DNA of 64,000 bases from positions 1 through 64,000 of the forward strand of contig CAVPNY010000011.1 of NCBI GenBank assembly GCA_963706905.1. The letters run 5' to 3'. A program made the translations under genes and the position numbers. Positions 27,907 through 37,386 of this stretch are shown here, piece after piece. Origin of the DNA: CAVPNY01 sp963706905 (GTDB lineage Bacteria; Chloroflexota; Anaerolineae; Anaerolineales; UBA4823). Under the pieces are notes generated by a model. The model saw only the letters and a list, made by a program, of their open reading frames with translations, made no database searches and was not told the origin of the DNA. The first letter of the stretch is position 1. Each line of letters opens with the position of its first letter.

Positions 27907-28806
27907 TCATATTTGCTTCGTGCGTGCTTGAACACCTGCCAGATCTTCTAAAACAGTTATGACTGCGGAATGATCTAAATCACCTCGACCAGATGCGAGT
28001 AATGCAGAGAACAACTCATGGGCAAGGGCAGATGCCGGAAGAGGAACGTTCAGACGCCTAGCAAAATCCATGATGATATTTAGATCTTTGTAGTGAAACT
28101 TGCTTCTAAATCCAGGTTCGAACTCACCTTTGATGATTTTGGGACCTCGGACATCCATCACGCGTGTCTGAGCATAGCCTCCACTCAAGACCTTGACGAT
28201 AACAGCTGGATCGACGCCTGCCTTGGCTCCTAATACTAGTGCTTCCGCCATGCCTATGAAGTTAAGCGCTACCTGAATTTGGTTGCATGCTTTTACTGTT
28301 TGACCTGCTCCATTAGAGCCACACCATGTAATCGTTTTTCCCATGATCTCCAGTACAGGTAAAACGCTTTGGAACAGATCTTCCGGCCCTCCGACCATAA
28401 TTGATAACGTAGCATTCTTCGCTCCGATCTCCCCACCACTTACAGGCGCATCCAGGCAACGTATACCTTTGGCACCCAATGTCTTCGCTACTTGGATGGC
28501 GGTATCTGGCGCTATTGTGCTCATATCGACATGAATCAATCCTTCCCTGGCCGCCTCTATGATGCCACTACTTCCCAAGGCTGCTGATGCCACATCAGGT
28601 GAATCGGGCAGCATTGTGATGACCATATCGCTGCGCGCAGCAACATCATGGCAAGAAAGGCCTCTCTTTGCTCCATAGGCCACGATCTTGTCGAGTGCTT
28701 GCTCAGTGATGTCAAAAGCAATCACTTCGTAGCCGGCGTCTACCAAATGAGCACTCATGTGACTGCCCATGATTCCCACGCCGATAAAGCCGATGATTGG
28801 TTTCAT
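27907..28806 (-). CDS. 3-hydroxyisobutyrate dehydrogenase / tartronate semialdehyde reductase-type enzyme
   Basis: NAD(P)-dependent beta-hydroxyacid dehydrogenase, 299 residues from ATG 28806, which has GGGAG at a good distance; the longer frame upstream lacks one. Rossmann motif GFIGVGIMGSHMSAHLV, substrate-binding CLDAPVSGGEIGAKNATL, and the catalytic Lys in GAGQTVKACNQ are all intact. Relatives reduce tartronate semialdehyde to glycerate (GarR/GlxR) or oxidise 3-hydroxyisobutyrate or gamma-hydroxybutyrate. Next to a DapA-family lyase, the GarR-like role (closing a sugar-acid or ureide pathway to glycerate) is the most natural inference. Confidence 0.9.
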   Translation of the reverse strand: MKPIIGFIGVGIMGSHMSAHLVDAGYEVIAFDITEQALDKIVAYGAKRGLSCHDVAARSDMVITMLPDSPDVASAALGSSGIIEAAREGLIHVDMSTIAPDTAIQVAKTLGAKGIRCLDAPVSGGEIGAKNATLSIMVGGPEDLFQSVLPVLEIMGKTITWCGSNGAGQTVKACNQIQVALNFIGMAEALVLGAKAGVDPAVIVKVLSGGYAQTRVMDVRGPKIIKGEFEPGFRSKFHYKDLNIIMDFARRLNVPLPASALAHELFSALLASGRGDLDHSAVITVLEDLAGVQARTKQI

Positions 28807-28878
28807 AAGAATTACTCCCGGGTTTAATCCGTTTCTTTGATGATTAAGATGTGCCTTCAATCCTCACCGATTTCCTAC

Positions 28879-29685
28879 TTAACTCGATGGCAAATCATGG
28901 TGGTCCTGGCGCGGCCGGATTGGCCGGGTGCGGAACTCTTTTACTAAGCGCACCATCCCTTCTACTGTCGCTTCAAATATCTTCTCACCCTTTTCATAAG
29001 TTGCCTGTGTTGGATCCCCAACTGTACCTGTCTCACTGAACGAGCTCCACCATTCCATCAAGCTCACCGGTGATGGTCTAAGAATGCCACGAAAAGTGAA
29101 CTCCGAAGGGATGGTGTGGATATCCCTGACGGCCTTATCTAACTGCACCCGATCTCCAGCAACGTACAAGTAAAGCGATGTTTCCCACTCGCAGGCATGG
29201 CTGACCGGTGAGGTCACCACCTGAGCGACGACGTCGCGGCCTAGGACGCCATACATCAAGGAGGCACAGAGTGCTCCTGTATCGATGATGGTCTTGCGTG
29301 CAACCAGATCGCAAATGGCTGTGTTGGATCCATGGCCGGACACAACCAGTATCTTCTTGAACCCATGGTAAGCCAGGCTCTTTGTGATATCCAGCAGGTA
29401 ATTGATAAGAGTCTGAATGTCGATACCTATGGTTCCGGGAAAGTCGATGTGGTGCCAATTAAAGCCGTAGGGTACAACTGGCATAATTAGCATTTCGTCC
29501 GGCGCCCTTCTTCCTGCTTCTTCGCAAACCTTTTGGACTAACAGGTTGTCCGTGTCGAGAGGTAGATGCGGTCCATGCTGTTCTACAGTACCAACGGGTA
29601 GAACGATGACTTTCTGTTCAGAGATTGCAACCTTAACTTCTGGCCAGGTCAAGTCTGCGTATAAATATGGTTGTCGAGATGCCAT
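28879..29685 (-). CDS. Creatininase-family amidohydrolase
   Basis: 268 residues, intact, GGAGTGAGACAAG in front of ATG 29685. Metal-binding motifs of the family: LPVGTVEQHGPHLPLDTD (Glu, His, Asp), LVVSGHGSNTAICDL (His) and HACEWETSLYLYV (Glu). Members open cyclic amides such as creatinine, or act on formamides and riboflavin/mycofactocin intermediates. With the M24 creatinase-like gene in the same operon, hydrolysis of a creatinine- or hydantoin-like ring is suggestive, but the family is broad and the substrate is not settled by sequence. Confidence 0.88.
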   Translation of the reverse strand: MASRQPYLYADLTWPEVKVAISEQKVIVLPVGTVEQHGPHLPLDTDNLLVQKVCEEAGRRAPDEMLIMPVVPYGFNWHHIDFPGTIGIDIQTLINYLLDITKSLAYHGFKKILVVSGHGSNTAICDLVARKTIIDTGALCASLMYGVLGRDVVAQVVTSPVSHACEWETSLYLYVAGDRVQLDKAVRDIHTIPSEFTFRGILRPSPVSLMEWWSSFSETGTVGDPTQATYEKGEKIFEATVEGMVRLVKEFRTRPIRPRQDHHDLPSS

Positions 29686-29700
29686 CTTGTCTCACTCCTC

Positions 29701-30093
29701 TCAATTTGGTTCATGGGGAATAACAGCAACACAATCCACCTCTATCTCCATTTGTGGACGCAGAGTGACCTGAATCGTCGTGCGTGCGGGGTAGGGAGAC
29801 TCTGCGTATCGTTTGTAAATCTCGTTCATCTCAGTAAAATTGCCTCGGTCTGCCAGGTACACGCCAACTCGTACAACGTTTGCCCAAGAAGTTCCTGCTG
29901 CTTCCAGAATAATAGAAATGTTTTGGAAGGTGAGTTCAGCCTGCTCGCGGAATGTACCGAAGTGAAACTCCCCAGTTGTAGGGTCGATTGGACCCTGACC
30001 TGCAACGAATACCATTGGCCCTTCAGCTATATAGGCTTGAGAATAGGGTCCCGTAGGTCTGGCTCCCTTTTCGGTAAAGATTGGTTTTCGCAT
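29701..30093 (-). CDS. RidA/YjgF family deaminase
   Basis: About 130 residues from ATG 30093, which has GGAGGAAAAC in front; a further in-frame ATG lies at 30105. Family text: GPYSQAYIAEGPMVFVAGQG, the substrate Arg in ESPYPARTTIQVTL, and the C-terminal Glu in EIEVDCVAVI. RidA proteins hydrolyse reactive enamine/imine intermediates released by PLP enzymes; the PLP enzyme gene lies directly upstream, a pairing that makes sense for a lyase producing 2-aminoacrylate-type products. Confidence 0.9.
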   Translation of the reverse strand: MRKPIFTEKGARPTGPYSQAYIAEGPMVFVAGQGPIDPTTGEFHFGTFREQAELTFQNISIILEAAGTSWANVVRVGVYLADRGNFTEMNEIYKRYAESPYPARTTIQVTLRPQMEIEVDCVAVIPHEPN

Positions 30094-30199
30094 GTTTTCC
30101 TCCAATTCGGTTTTGTATCGGACGTTGATAACCTCTGCTAACCACAGTATCTCGATGCGATATCCTTATTTATTACTTGTATTGAAGCATTGAGATTCC

Positions 30200-31424
30200 T
30201 TAATTAATTTCTACTGACTTAGTTACTGAATCCTCTACTATCTGGCGTATCTTCTCAACAACTATTTCTTCCTCGCCGTCTTCCAGACACATTGGACTTA
30301 GCATCACGATGCCATCTCTTATCAGGCCTTGGCCGACTGCAATCATAGGATCCCTTCCTAGCAACTGATTGACGAGATCGGCTGCCTTGAAGCCTAAGGC
30401 TTGTTCGTCCAAAAATAAACGGATCTGTGGAATAGGTCGGAGTGCGGTAGTGATCACCTCTGCATGTATAGAAGGCAACGTCCCAAGATTTTCAGCCATG
30501 TATCTCGCCTTCACCCACCATAACCGTAAATCAGCCTCATGATCTCGTGCAAGATATAACTGCAAAGCAACGAGTAGGCCTAGAACCTCCTCTTTACCAA
30601 CCTTGCAACCCCGACAGATGCCCTGATGAGGAGGACCGGACATAATTCCACTTTTAATATAACGATCGCGATAGGTCCAGGTCTCGGTGAGTACATCCAT
30701 GTCTTGCTGTTGCAGGGCGATCGATTTCAATCAGTTCTTTTCGGCCGGCAATGATCCCTGATGCCTGCGGTCCGCGAAGAGCTTTGCCACCACTGAAGAC
30801 CACAAGATCTGCCCCTTCTTCAATAAACCTGCGCAGATTTTGGACAGGAGGGAGAGCAGCAGCCGCATCTACTATCACCGGTATATCGTATTGATGTGCA
30901 ATGCGCACTACTTCTGGCAGCGGAACTGTCCCTTTAACATCCATCACTGGGCAAGCTATGGCTGCTGTACGTTCATTAATTGCACTTTCGATCTGCCATG
31001 GCCAAACACCTCCCGCACCCGGAAAACCCAAATAGCCCACATCCACAATCTTGACCCCCACCGCTCGAATGGCATGATCATAGCTGTTCCTATGAGGGCG
31101 CTGGATAATTACTTCGTTCTTCATGCCGGTTGTGTCAGGTAGACGATCCATCTTGTCAGGATCCAACCTTGCTACGCAAGCGGCGGTAGCCATCATTAGT
31201 CCTCCGGATGCACCATTGCTCACGTAGCCTGCTTCTGCACCGGTTGCTGATCTGATAATCTGGCCAGCTTTTTCTTGTAAATCCTCCATCCTAACAAAGG
31301 ATTTTGACGCTTCAACCATGGCCTCTGCCACTTGTGGCCACATCAAAGTACCGCCTATGCGGGTAAGAGTCCCTGATGCATTAATTGATCGTCTTATTCC
31401 CAGCTTTGCATAAGTATCATCCAT
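30200..31424 (-). CDS. SelA-like PLP-dependent lyase (D-glucosaminate-6-P ammonia-lyase type), one frameshift
   Basis: Fold-type I PLP enzyme of the SelA-like/DgaE group. N-terminus LGIRRSINASGTLTRIGGTL is diagnostic; PLP-phosphate loop AGYVSNGASGGLMMATAACV; Asp for the pyridine nitrogen in IPVIVDAAAALPP; PLP Lys in DLVVFSGGKALRGPQASGI. The frame changes near 30710, after which KVGKEEVLGLLVALQLYLA and a normal C-terminal domain follow to 30200. About 400 residues. It is not a true selenocysteine synthase: no tRNA-Sec or SelB gene is nearby and the context is catabolic. Relatives deaminate D-amino acids or amino-sugar acids to 2-keto-3-deoxy acids, the kind of substrate the two DapA-family lyases would take. 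Confidence 0.85.
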
Positions 31425-31488
31425 CGTGTTTGCTCAACTCCTGTCCGGATCTCCGCTTGATCATCCCATGAACTGTCAAAGCCTATAT

Positions 31489-33066
31489 TTAAGGCAGGGC
31501 GCGTCCCGCTAACACCCCCGATGGCTTGCCATTTTCTACGGCAATACGACCGTTAACGATGACATACTCAATGCCTTGAGGGAAGCGGCGCGGTTCTGCA
31601 TAGGTCGCTAAATCATCAATAGTATTCGCATTAAATACGACTATGTCGGCTGCCAATCCTGGTTTCAACAGACCCCTATCCTTAAGCGCAAAGCGCTGGG
31701 CAGGTAACGCTGTCACTTGGTGGACTAAGCCTTCCAGGCTCAGATTAGGAAATTTGCGCCTGAATCTTCCCAACACACGCGGGAAGGTGCCATAAGCGCG
31801 TGGATGCGGTTTCTCTCCAACATAGATTGAATCACTTCCAACCATGTAGTTTGGACGAGAGAGCAACCAAGCCACATCATGGTCCATGGCATCCCATATG
31901 TCGTTGGATGGGGTAGCTCCACGATAGCCAACCTCAAGCCCCTCCTCCATTAAAAGGTTTAAAACCAAATCCTCTTCATTCGTCGCCATTCCTTGCCGGA
32001 CGGCATCGGTAGCTGAGAGTCCGATGAAATGTCTATTTTTCGTCGATGGTACGTGACTCAGCACATAGTAAGACCAATCAATTAATCCACTTTCGCGCTG
32101 TTCTCGAAGCTCGGCTTTCAGGCGAGTACGCAGGTTTCGATCCGACAATCTGGCAAGAGTGTTGTCTGGACCACCTGAATGTGCCCAGGCAGGCAAGTGC
32201 ATCAGCATCTTTCCACTTCCCGAGGGATAAGGATACAGTTCAAGACTGATATCTAATCCAAGTGCCTGGGCAGAATCAATGGGCGCCAAAAGTTTCTCTG
32301 CCTGACCAGCAGTTTTAAAATCGGTCCGGAAGTGCGAGAAGTGAACTGGTACACCAGAACGTCGACCAATCTCCAGCGTTTCTTCGACAGGGTCAAAAGG
32401 CTTATCCCGAAAAACCGTACGCAAGTGAACGACATACGGATATCCACGCTCAGCTACCGGCCGGCAAAGTTCAACCAGTTCATCGGTATCGGCATATGAA
32501 CATGGGAAATAGCTCAGACCCGTCGAGAAGCCTACAGCACCCTCATCCAGTCCTCGCCGAATCATATCTTGAGCTTTTTCGAGATCACTCCCGAGTAGTG
32601 GAACATCCTCCCATCCCACTGTTCCTAGACGGATAGCGCCGTGCGGGATCAGGTAAGCTGTATTGATAGCCACAGTTCCGTCAAACTTGGCGCGAAATTC
32701 TGCTACCGTAGACCAATCCCATTGTATGGGCGGATTTCCGTTGAAACCAGCCAGGTAACGCCGGTAAAGTTGAAGGTCCAGCGGTGACAAGGGCGCATAC
32801 GAGACGCCATCCTGTCCCATGATCTCGGTCGTAACTCCTTGGCAAAGCCCAGCAGCGTGCTGAGGATCGTGCAAAAGCATTACATCGGAGTGGGCATGGG
32901 TATCAATAAATCCGGGCGTCACCACAAGTCCCGTCGCATTGATAATCCGGGTTGCTTGGGCTTCTTCCAGCCGGCCCACCGTCTCGATGCGCCCTCTATG
33001 GATGGCTACATCGGCAGCATACCCCTTTGTACCCGACCCATCAATCACTATCCCGCCACGAACCAA
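31489..33066 (-). CDS. N-acyl-D-amino-acid deacylase / D-aminoacylase-type amidohydrolase
   Basis: About 525 residues. N-terminus LVRGGIVIDGSGTKGYAADV; metal motif TPGFIDTHAHSDVMLLHDP (H-x-H); Cys-containing GLCQGVTTEIMGQDGVSY; VVHLRTVFRDKPFD with the further His; LKDRGLLKPGLAADIVVF at the C-terminus. An in-frame stop lies shortly upstream, and the first usable codon is TTG 33066, overlapping the end of the preceding lyase gene by 19 nt. Family members remove N-acyl or N-carbamoyl groups from D-amino acids, or open dihydropyrimidines. This gives the operon an entry enzyme for an N-acylated D-amino compound imported by the Opp-type transporter. Confidence 0.88.
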   Translation of the reverse strand: MVRGGIVIDGSGTKGYAADVAIHRGRIETVGRLEEAQATRIINATGLVVTPGFIDTHAHSDVMLLHDPQHAAGLCQGVTTEIMGQDGVSYAPLSPLDLQLYRRYLAGFNGNPPIQWDWSTVAEFRAKFDGTVAINTAYLIPHGAIRLGTVGWEDVPLLGSDLEKAQDMIRRGLDEGAVGFSTGLSYFPCSYADTDELVELCRPVAERGYPYVVHLRTVFRDKPFDPVEETLEIGRRSGVPVHFSHFRTDFKTAGQAEKLLAPIDSAQALGLDISLELYPYPSGSGKMLMHLPAWAHSGGPDNTLARLSDRNLRTRLKAELREQRESGLIDWSYYVLSHVPSTKNRHFIGLSATDAVRQGMATNEEDLVLNLLMEEGLEVGYRGATPSNDIWDAMDHDVAWLLSRPNYMVGSDSIYVGEKPHPRAYGTFPRVLGRFRRKFPNLSLEGLVHQVTALPAQRFALKDRGLLKPGLAADIVVFNANTIDDLATYAEPRRFPQGIEYVIVNGRIAVENGKPSGVLAGRALP

Positions 33067-34115
33067 GATATCGAGCGAATCCCCCCTTCAATGATAGGAT
33101 TATCTTGATATTGTGATTGCTTGGCCTCCTCAGCAAAATGGGACACATCATCGAGCTCCTGTTTGTTTGCTGATTGGTAACTTCTATGGAAGCGTGCGAG
33201 TTCCAAGCCTCGCTCGATGAGACTCTCAAGTTCGGCTATGTGTTCGCGTTTTGGGTTCATCAGCGGCAAGCGGACTCCACCTACAGATTTCCCACGTAAC
33301 CGAAGCCCAGCCTTTACCAATGAAACACCATATCCAGGGCATTTCCCTCTCAATAGGGTGTAAGGCTTATAGAACTCATCTATTAGCTGCCGGACCATTT
33401 CCTTATTACTTGCACTCAAAGCGCGATCGAAAATCCAGGATAATTCGGGTAAAAAATCAAATACACCTGGCGAGTAGCTTCGGACGCCTACATTGAAATA
33501 TGACTCAGCATACATCTCGGCAGATGGCATCCCGTTAACAAAGACGAGGCGATCCCCAACGGCTTCCTGGAATTTATCTAGGAGACCCATATTGCCAAAA
33601 CCATCTTTCAACCCAACAATGTTTGGAATCTCTGTTAAACGAATAACCGTGTCTGACTCTAGAATCGCATTATCACGGCTATACACAACAACAGCCATTC
33701 CCGTCGATTTGGCAATCTGCCTGAAATGCTCAAACAATCCTTCCTGGGGAGCAGCCACCAGATAGGGCGGGAACACGAGGATCCCGTCAGCCCCCGCCTC
33801 TTCGGCGGCTCTGGCATATTCGATCGCAAGAAGGGTGCCATATCCAACGCCCGCGAGAACCGGTAATCTACCACCAACTTCCTGCACTGCTGCTTTAACC
33901 AGGATTTTGTATTCCCTTAGGTCCAATGACCAGAACTCACCTGTACCGCAACACACGAAGCATCCTGCAGGTTGAGATCCGGAATAATCAGCGAGATCAT
34001 GCAGATGTTCCTGGAACCGCAGCGGGTCAATCTCGTTATCGTCTTTAAATGGGGTGCAGACGAACGCTTGAAGACCCAAAATCTTGGCTTTCACTTCAAT
34101 AGATGAAAAATACAT
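33048..34115 (-). CDS. 5-dehydro-4-deoxyglucarate dehydratase-like (DapA family)
   Basis: DapA-fold lyase resembling KdgD. Conserved text: LQAFVCTPFKDDNEID, FVCCGTGEFWSLDLREY, VVVYSRDNAILESD (catalytic Tyr in the KdgD-type Y-x-R-D-N-A context), VGLKDGFGNMGLLDKF (Schiff-base Lys) and YSPGVFDFLPELSW. KdgD converts 5-dehydro-4-deoxyglucarate to 2-oxoglutarate semialdehyde with loss of CO2 and water. The C-terminus extends about 30 residues past the usual end (KQELDDVSHFAEEAKQSQ) and overlaps the next gene; this could be a real tail or a frame slip. With the SelA-like and HIBADH-like enzymes it suggests a deoxy-keto-sugar-acid branch. Confidence 0.85.
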   Translation of the reverse strand: MYFSSIEVKAKILGLQAFVCTPFKDDNEIDPLRFQEHLHDLADYSGSQPAGCFVCCGTGEFWSLDLREYKILVKAAVQEVGGRLPVLAGVGYGTLLAIEYARAAEEAGADGILVFPPYLVAAPQEGLFEHFRQIAKSTGMAVVVYSRDNAILESDTVIRLTEIPNIVGLKDGFGNMGLLDKFQEAVGDRLVFVNGMPSAEMYAESYFNVGVRSYSPGVFDFLPELSWIFDRALSASNKEMVRQLIDEFYKPYTLLRGKCPGYGVSLVKAGLRLRGKSVGGVRLPLMNPKREHIAELESLIERGLELARFHRSYQSANKQELDDVSHFAEEAKQSQYQDNPIIEGGIRSISWFVAG

Positions 34116-34186
34116 CTGTTACTTCTCCACTGAGTCCATCGTGCTGGTTGTTATTGGCCTACCTTGAAGACCCGGGATGAAAAGAT

Positions 34187-35146
34187 TTATTTATCTGTGA
34201 AGAACCGATCTTCAATCTCCTGCAAAATATAAAGGGTAGGCAATGTGTCTGCACCGCTGACAGAAGGTGGCCGTCCATTCTCAACAGCAGCGAGAAACTC
34301 GAGATCTTGAGGTATCCAAGCCAGCTCGTAATAGTTCTCCCCGCGCACATCGGGATCATCGAGGAGACCATCTGCTCCATAAAACCTACCCTCTTCGTAT
34401 CGAAAGCTCTCTTCCTCACCTATAATCAGATACTCCTCAAATTGATGGATATGACTATTAAAGGATAAGGATAACGACACCAATTGATCAGAAGGCGTCC
34501 TTAGAAGGACATCCAGATCCATAGGTATTCCGGTCTTAGGATCAGGCTTTGCCAGGTTTGCATCCACCTTAACCTGATCAACCCCTAACAGCCACAAGCT
34601 TAAATCCACCAAGTGACATCCATGGTGCCAAATCAGACTATCTGTCCAGCTACGCTGACGCCCTGTCCAGCCCGTGTCCATACGTCGCATGAAAACCGAG
34701 CGCCCGATCAGGTGATGGATGTGGAGACGATTGGTGGATACTCGCTCTTTCAAATTGGCGAGCGGTTGAAAAAAGCGATGACTTTGGGCGACCATCAGAC
34801 ATAGGCCACGCTGTTGCGCCAATTCAACCAACTCGCACGCCTCACGGTAGCCGATCGCTAATGGGACTTCTACAAGGACATGTTTGCCCGCCATGAGCCC
34901 TTGTCGTGCTTGTTCGTAATGTAATTGACTCGGTGAAGCTATAAGCACTGCGTTAATATCTTCTTGGGCTAGTGCAGCACCTAGATCGGTTGTATGATGC
35001 CTGAAGCCGAATTCTGCGGCAAAAGCAGCAGTGCTCTCTGGCACACGACCTGCTACAGTGTGCATGACTGCCCCTGCTTTCGTAAGAATCCGTGCATGAT
35101 ATTGAGCTACAGAACCGTAACCAACAAAGCAGAATTGTATAGCCAT
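34187..35146 (-). CDS. Gfo/Idh/MocA-family oxidoreductase without the EKP lysine
   Basis: 319 residues from ATG 35146 (MAIQFCFVGYGSVAQYHAR), with GGAGATTAGGA just before; 35179 is a longer alternative. N-terminal Rossmann fold G-x-G-x-x-A, then AVLIASPSQLHYEQARQGL and KHVLVEVPLAIGYREA. The last block normally reads E-K-P with the catalytic Lys; here it is E-V-P. The C-terminal domain is ordinary, with WTDSLIWHHGCHLVDLSLWL supplying the H-x3-D motif (GCHLVD). It may bind NAD(P) and a sugar-like ligand; without the lysine the usual hydride-transfer chemistry would need another residue. Confidence 0.85.
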   Translation of the reverse strand: MAIQFCFVGYGSVAQYHARILTKAGAVMHTVAGRVPESTAAFAAEFGFRHHTTDLGAALAQEDINAVLIASPSQLHYEQARQGLMAGKHVLVEVPLAIGYREACELVELAQQRGLCLMVAQSHRFFQPLANLKERVSTNRLHIHHLIGRSVFMRRMDTGWTGRQRSWTDSLIWHHGCHLVDLSLWLLGVDQVKVDANLAKPDPKTGIPMDLDVLLRTPSDQLVSLSLSFNSHIHQFEEYLIIGEEESFRYEEGRFYGADGLLDDPDVRGENYYELAWIPQDLEFLAAVENGRPPSVSGADTLPTLYILQEIEDRFFTDK

Positions 35147-35215
35147 TCCTAATCTCCTATCATGATTTTTCGTCCGCAAGAGATCAGAAACACAGGATTG
35201 TGCGAGAGGATGAGA

Positions 35216-36445
35216 TCAACGAATGAAAATGTGACGATCAACATTTGTCAAAGCCTCACAGCCATCATCTGTTATAAGCGCTGTTTCACTGAACATGGCA
35301 CCAAATTCACCAAGCACCCGGAGCCCCATGGGGATGTGAAATACCATCCCTGGCTTTAGTTGGAACTTCATACCTTCAAAGATGCTCACAGTCCCATCTG
35401 CCCAACTGGGGGGGAACGCTCCACCTACTGAATAGCCGAAGCAACCGTGGAAGATAACATTAGGACCCGCAATGGAGATACCCTCCATGCCCGCCTTTGC
35501 AACATCATCGGCGATCACACCTGGCCCCATAGTAGCGAGAACGTTGTTTAGCGCGGTCAAACAGGCATTCGCCAATCGGCTAACCCCTTCGTTAAGCTCA
35601 CCAATTGATAGCGTGCGCATACAAGGTGAGGTATATCGCTGAAAGCAAGCTCCCAACTCGATACAAACGCCATCACCTTTATTTAGACGTACGCGTTTGT
35701 GGGTGGAGTGAATAATCCCCGAACGACGACCTGAGTTGACAATTACAGGCAAAGATACATACTCTCCTCCGGCAGAATACATAGCTTGGTAAGCTGCCGC
35801 AGCTACATCATTATCCGTTTTACCCTCTCCGGCAGCCTTGATTGCGGCGTTCATCGCCTTGTTGGTTATGCTTGCTGCTTGCCTTAAGTGTGCAATCTCC
35901 TCCCGGGATTTGCAGGCACGAACCGATTCGACAATACCTGAACCATCGACAAGTTCCGCTTCATCGAGAAATGCTTTTAAGGTTTCGTATTTTTGTGCAG
36001 AGATGGCAGCACTTCGTCTTTCGATACCTATGCAAGCACTATCTAGATGTCGAACTCGCAGAAGGTCTGTAAGAGCTTGCATGGGCTGACGGAATGTAAT
36101 ATCCGGGTATTCAGTTCTAGAGAAAGGATGCACATTCTCTACCCATGAATGCAGAAGAGCATTGCCCATTTCACGCTCCTGCACCAATAAAGCGATATCG
36201 CCTTCTTGCGGAATAATCACGCACTCACTATCATACATGTTGATACTTTGGAAACCAGATAAATAGAGAACATTAAGGGGATGGTGAACCAATAAAACCT
36301 CAACACTTTTCTCTTTCATGACTTCTTGCACCTTTTGTACACGGTGCTTGTATTCATCCAATGTGAACGAGAGTTCTTTTGCGAGTCCTGGTACAGCTTC
36401 TTTATCTTTTCCCATTTCATTGCTCCTGAATATTTGTTTGGTCAT
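35216..36445 (-). CDS. M24-family creatinase/ectoine-hydrolase-like protein lacking the metal ligands
   Basis: 409 residues, intact. N-terminal creatinase domain (HPLNVLYLSGFQSINMYDSE) and C-terminal pita-bread fold. The five metal ligands of M24 peptidases are mostly gone: GVCIELGACFQRYTSPCMRT has Glu and Pro where two Asp are expected, IFHGCFGYSVGGAFPPSW lacks the GHG histidine, and KPGMVFHIPMGLRV lacks the first Glu; only MFSETALITDDGCEALT keeps its Glu. This matches metal-free branches (creatinase, ectoine hydrolase DoeA) rather than prolidase. Creatinase cuts creatine to sarcosine and urea; ectoine hydrolase opens the ectoine ring. Together with the creatininase-family gene it makes a cyclic amidine or amide a reasonable guess for the pathway substrate. 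Confidence 0.85.
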   Translation of the reverse strand: MTKQIFRSNEMGKDKEAVPGLAKELSFTLDEYKHRVQKVQEVMKEKSVEVLLVHHPLNVLYLSGFQSINMYDSECVIIPQEGDIALLVQEREMGNALLHSWVENVHPFSRTEYPDITFRQPMQALTDLLRVRHLDSACIGIERRSAAISAQKYETLKAFLDEAELVDGSGIVESVRACKSREEIAHLRQAASITNKAMNAAIKAAGEGKTDNDVAAAAYQAMYSAGGEYVSLPVIVNSGRRSGIIHSTHKRVRLNKGDGVCIELGACFQRYTSPCMRTLSIGELNEGVSRLANACLTALNNVLATMGPGVIADDVAKAGMEGISIAGPNVIFHGCFGYSVGGAFPPSWADGTVSIFEGMKFQLKPGMVFHIPMGLRVLGEFGAMFSETALITDDGCEALTNVDRHIFIR

Positions 36446-36448
36446 GGT

Positions 36449-37324
36449 TTACCTAGTGATGGATTGCGGATCAAGCGCGTCGCGTAAACCGTCACCAATG
36501 AAGTTAATACTAAGCACACTTGTGGCAATCATCACACCCGCTGGCACCCAAAGCCATGGCATGTTTTCAATAATATCCACAGATTTCGCTGCATTAAGCA
36601 TGTTTCCCCAACTAGGCATGGGAGGCTGTACACCCAAGCCTAAAAAGGATAATGCTGCTTCTAAAAGAATTGTCCATGCTACCCCGAAAGTTGCTGTCAC
36701 GATCAAAGGAGCTATAGCATTGGGGAGGATGTGACGATACATGATGCGACTATTCCGGGCCCCCAGGCATTGTGCTGCTGCTACGAAGTCTGTCTCACGG
36801 TATGAAAGATATAACGCCCGCACCAGGCGCGTATCCCACGGCCAACCCAACAGCCCCATGACTAGCACAACATTAAAGATACTTGGACCAATTATTGAGA
36901 CAACGGTAATAATGATTATTAATGTCGGGAAGCACATTACGATATCTGTTATGCGCATTATGGAGTTATCAACCAAGCCTCGGTAATACCCTGACAACCC
37001 TCCCAATACAATAGCGATGGTTAAATAAATTGCTACTGAGGTTATCCCAACAAAGAGTGAAACTCGACCTGCATAGAGCAGACGAACAAGAACATCGCGG
37101 CCAACAAGATCTGTACCCAGCCAGTGTGCTGGGCTTGGGGGTTCTCCAGCATCCCGAAGATCTACCTTAAATGGACTGTAAGGAAGCAGAATTGGGCCAA
37201 GAATCGAAGCAAGTGCAATTAAGCATAGAAGCACCAATCCCAGAAAAGCAAGTCGGTGCCGAATGAATCGGCGCCAAAGTCCAGGGCGTTCCCTTACCTC
37301 CAAGATCAACTCTTTTGACAACAT
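36449..37324 (-). CDS. oppC: Peptide/nickel-type ABC transporter permease (OppC/DppC)
   Basis: 291 residues; cytoplasmic N-tail, then LAFLGLVLLCLIALASILGP as first membrane helix and the PSPAHWLGTDLVGRDVLVRL motif characteristic of OppC/DppC. The EAA loop that docks on the ATPases is AAQCLGARNSRIMYRHILPN. Five to six membrane helices. Forms the channel with the OppB-type permease just upstream, 62 nt away. It is followed after 3 nt by the M24-like gene, so transport and catabolic genes share one transcript. Confidence 0.92.
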   Translation of the reverse strand: MLSKELILEVRERPGLWRRFIRHRLAFLGLVLLCLIALASILGPILLPYSPFKVDLRDAGEPPSPAHWLGTDLVGRDVLVRLLYAGRVSLFVGITSVAIYLTIAIVLGGLSGYYRGLVDNSIMRITDIVMCFPTLIIIITVVSIIGPSIFNVVLVMGLLGWPWDTRLVRALYLSYRETDFVAAAQCLGARNSRIMYRHILPNAIAPLIVTATFGVAWTILLEAALSFLGLGVQPPMPSWGNMLNAAKSVDIIENMPWLWVPAGVMIATSVLSINFIGDGLRDALDPQSITR

Positions 37325-37386
37325 ATTTCCTTTTACTCGTTTAATAAACTCTGTTATCTTCGATTTATCTTATGCTATTGTCTTTA

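Noticed and set aside
30200..31424. Selenocysteine synthase (SelA) and hence UGA recoding
   Set aside because: The protein fits the SelA-like lyase branch, and no selB, selC or SECIS-like context is visible; the TGA at 46132 replaces an ordinary non-catalytic position.
33048..33066. Frameshift fusing the KdgD-like lyase with the deacylase
   Set aside because: The two families are normally separate and the overlap is short; an overlapping TTG start explains the data more simply.
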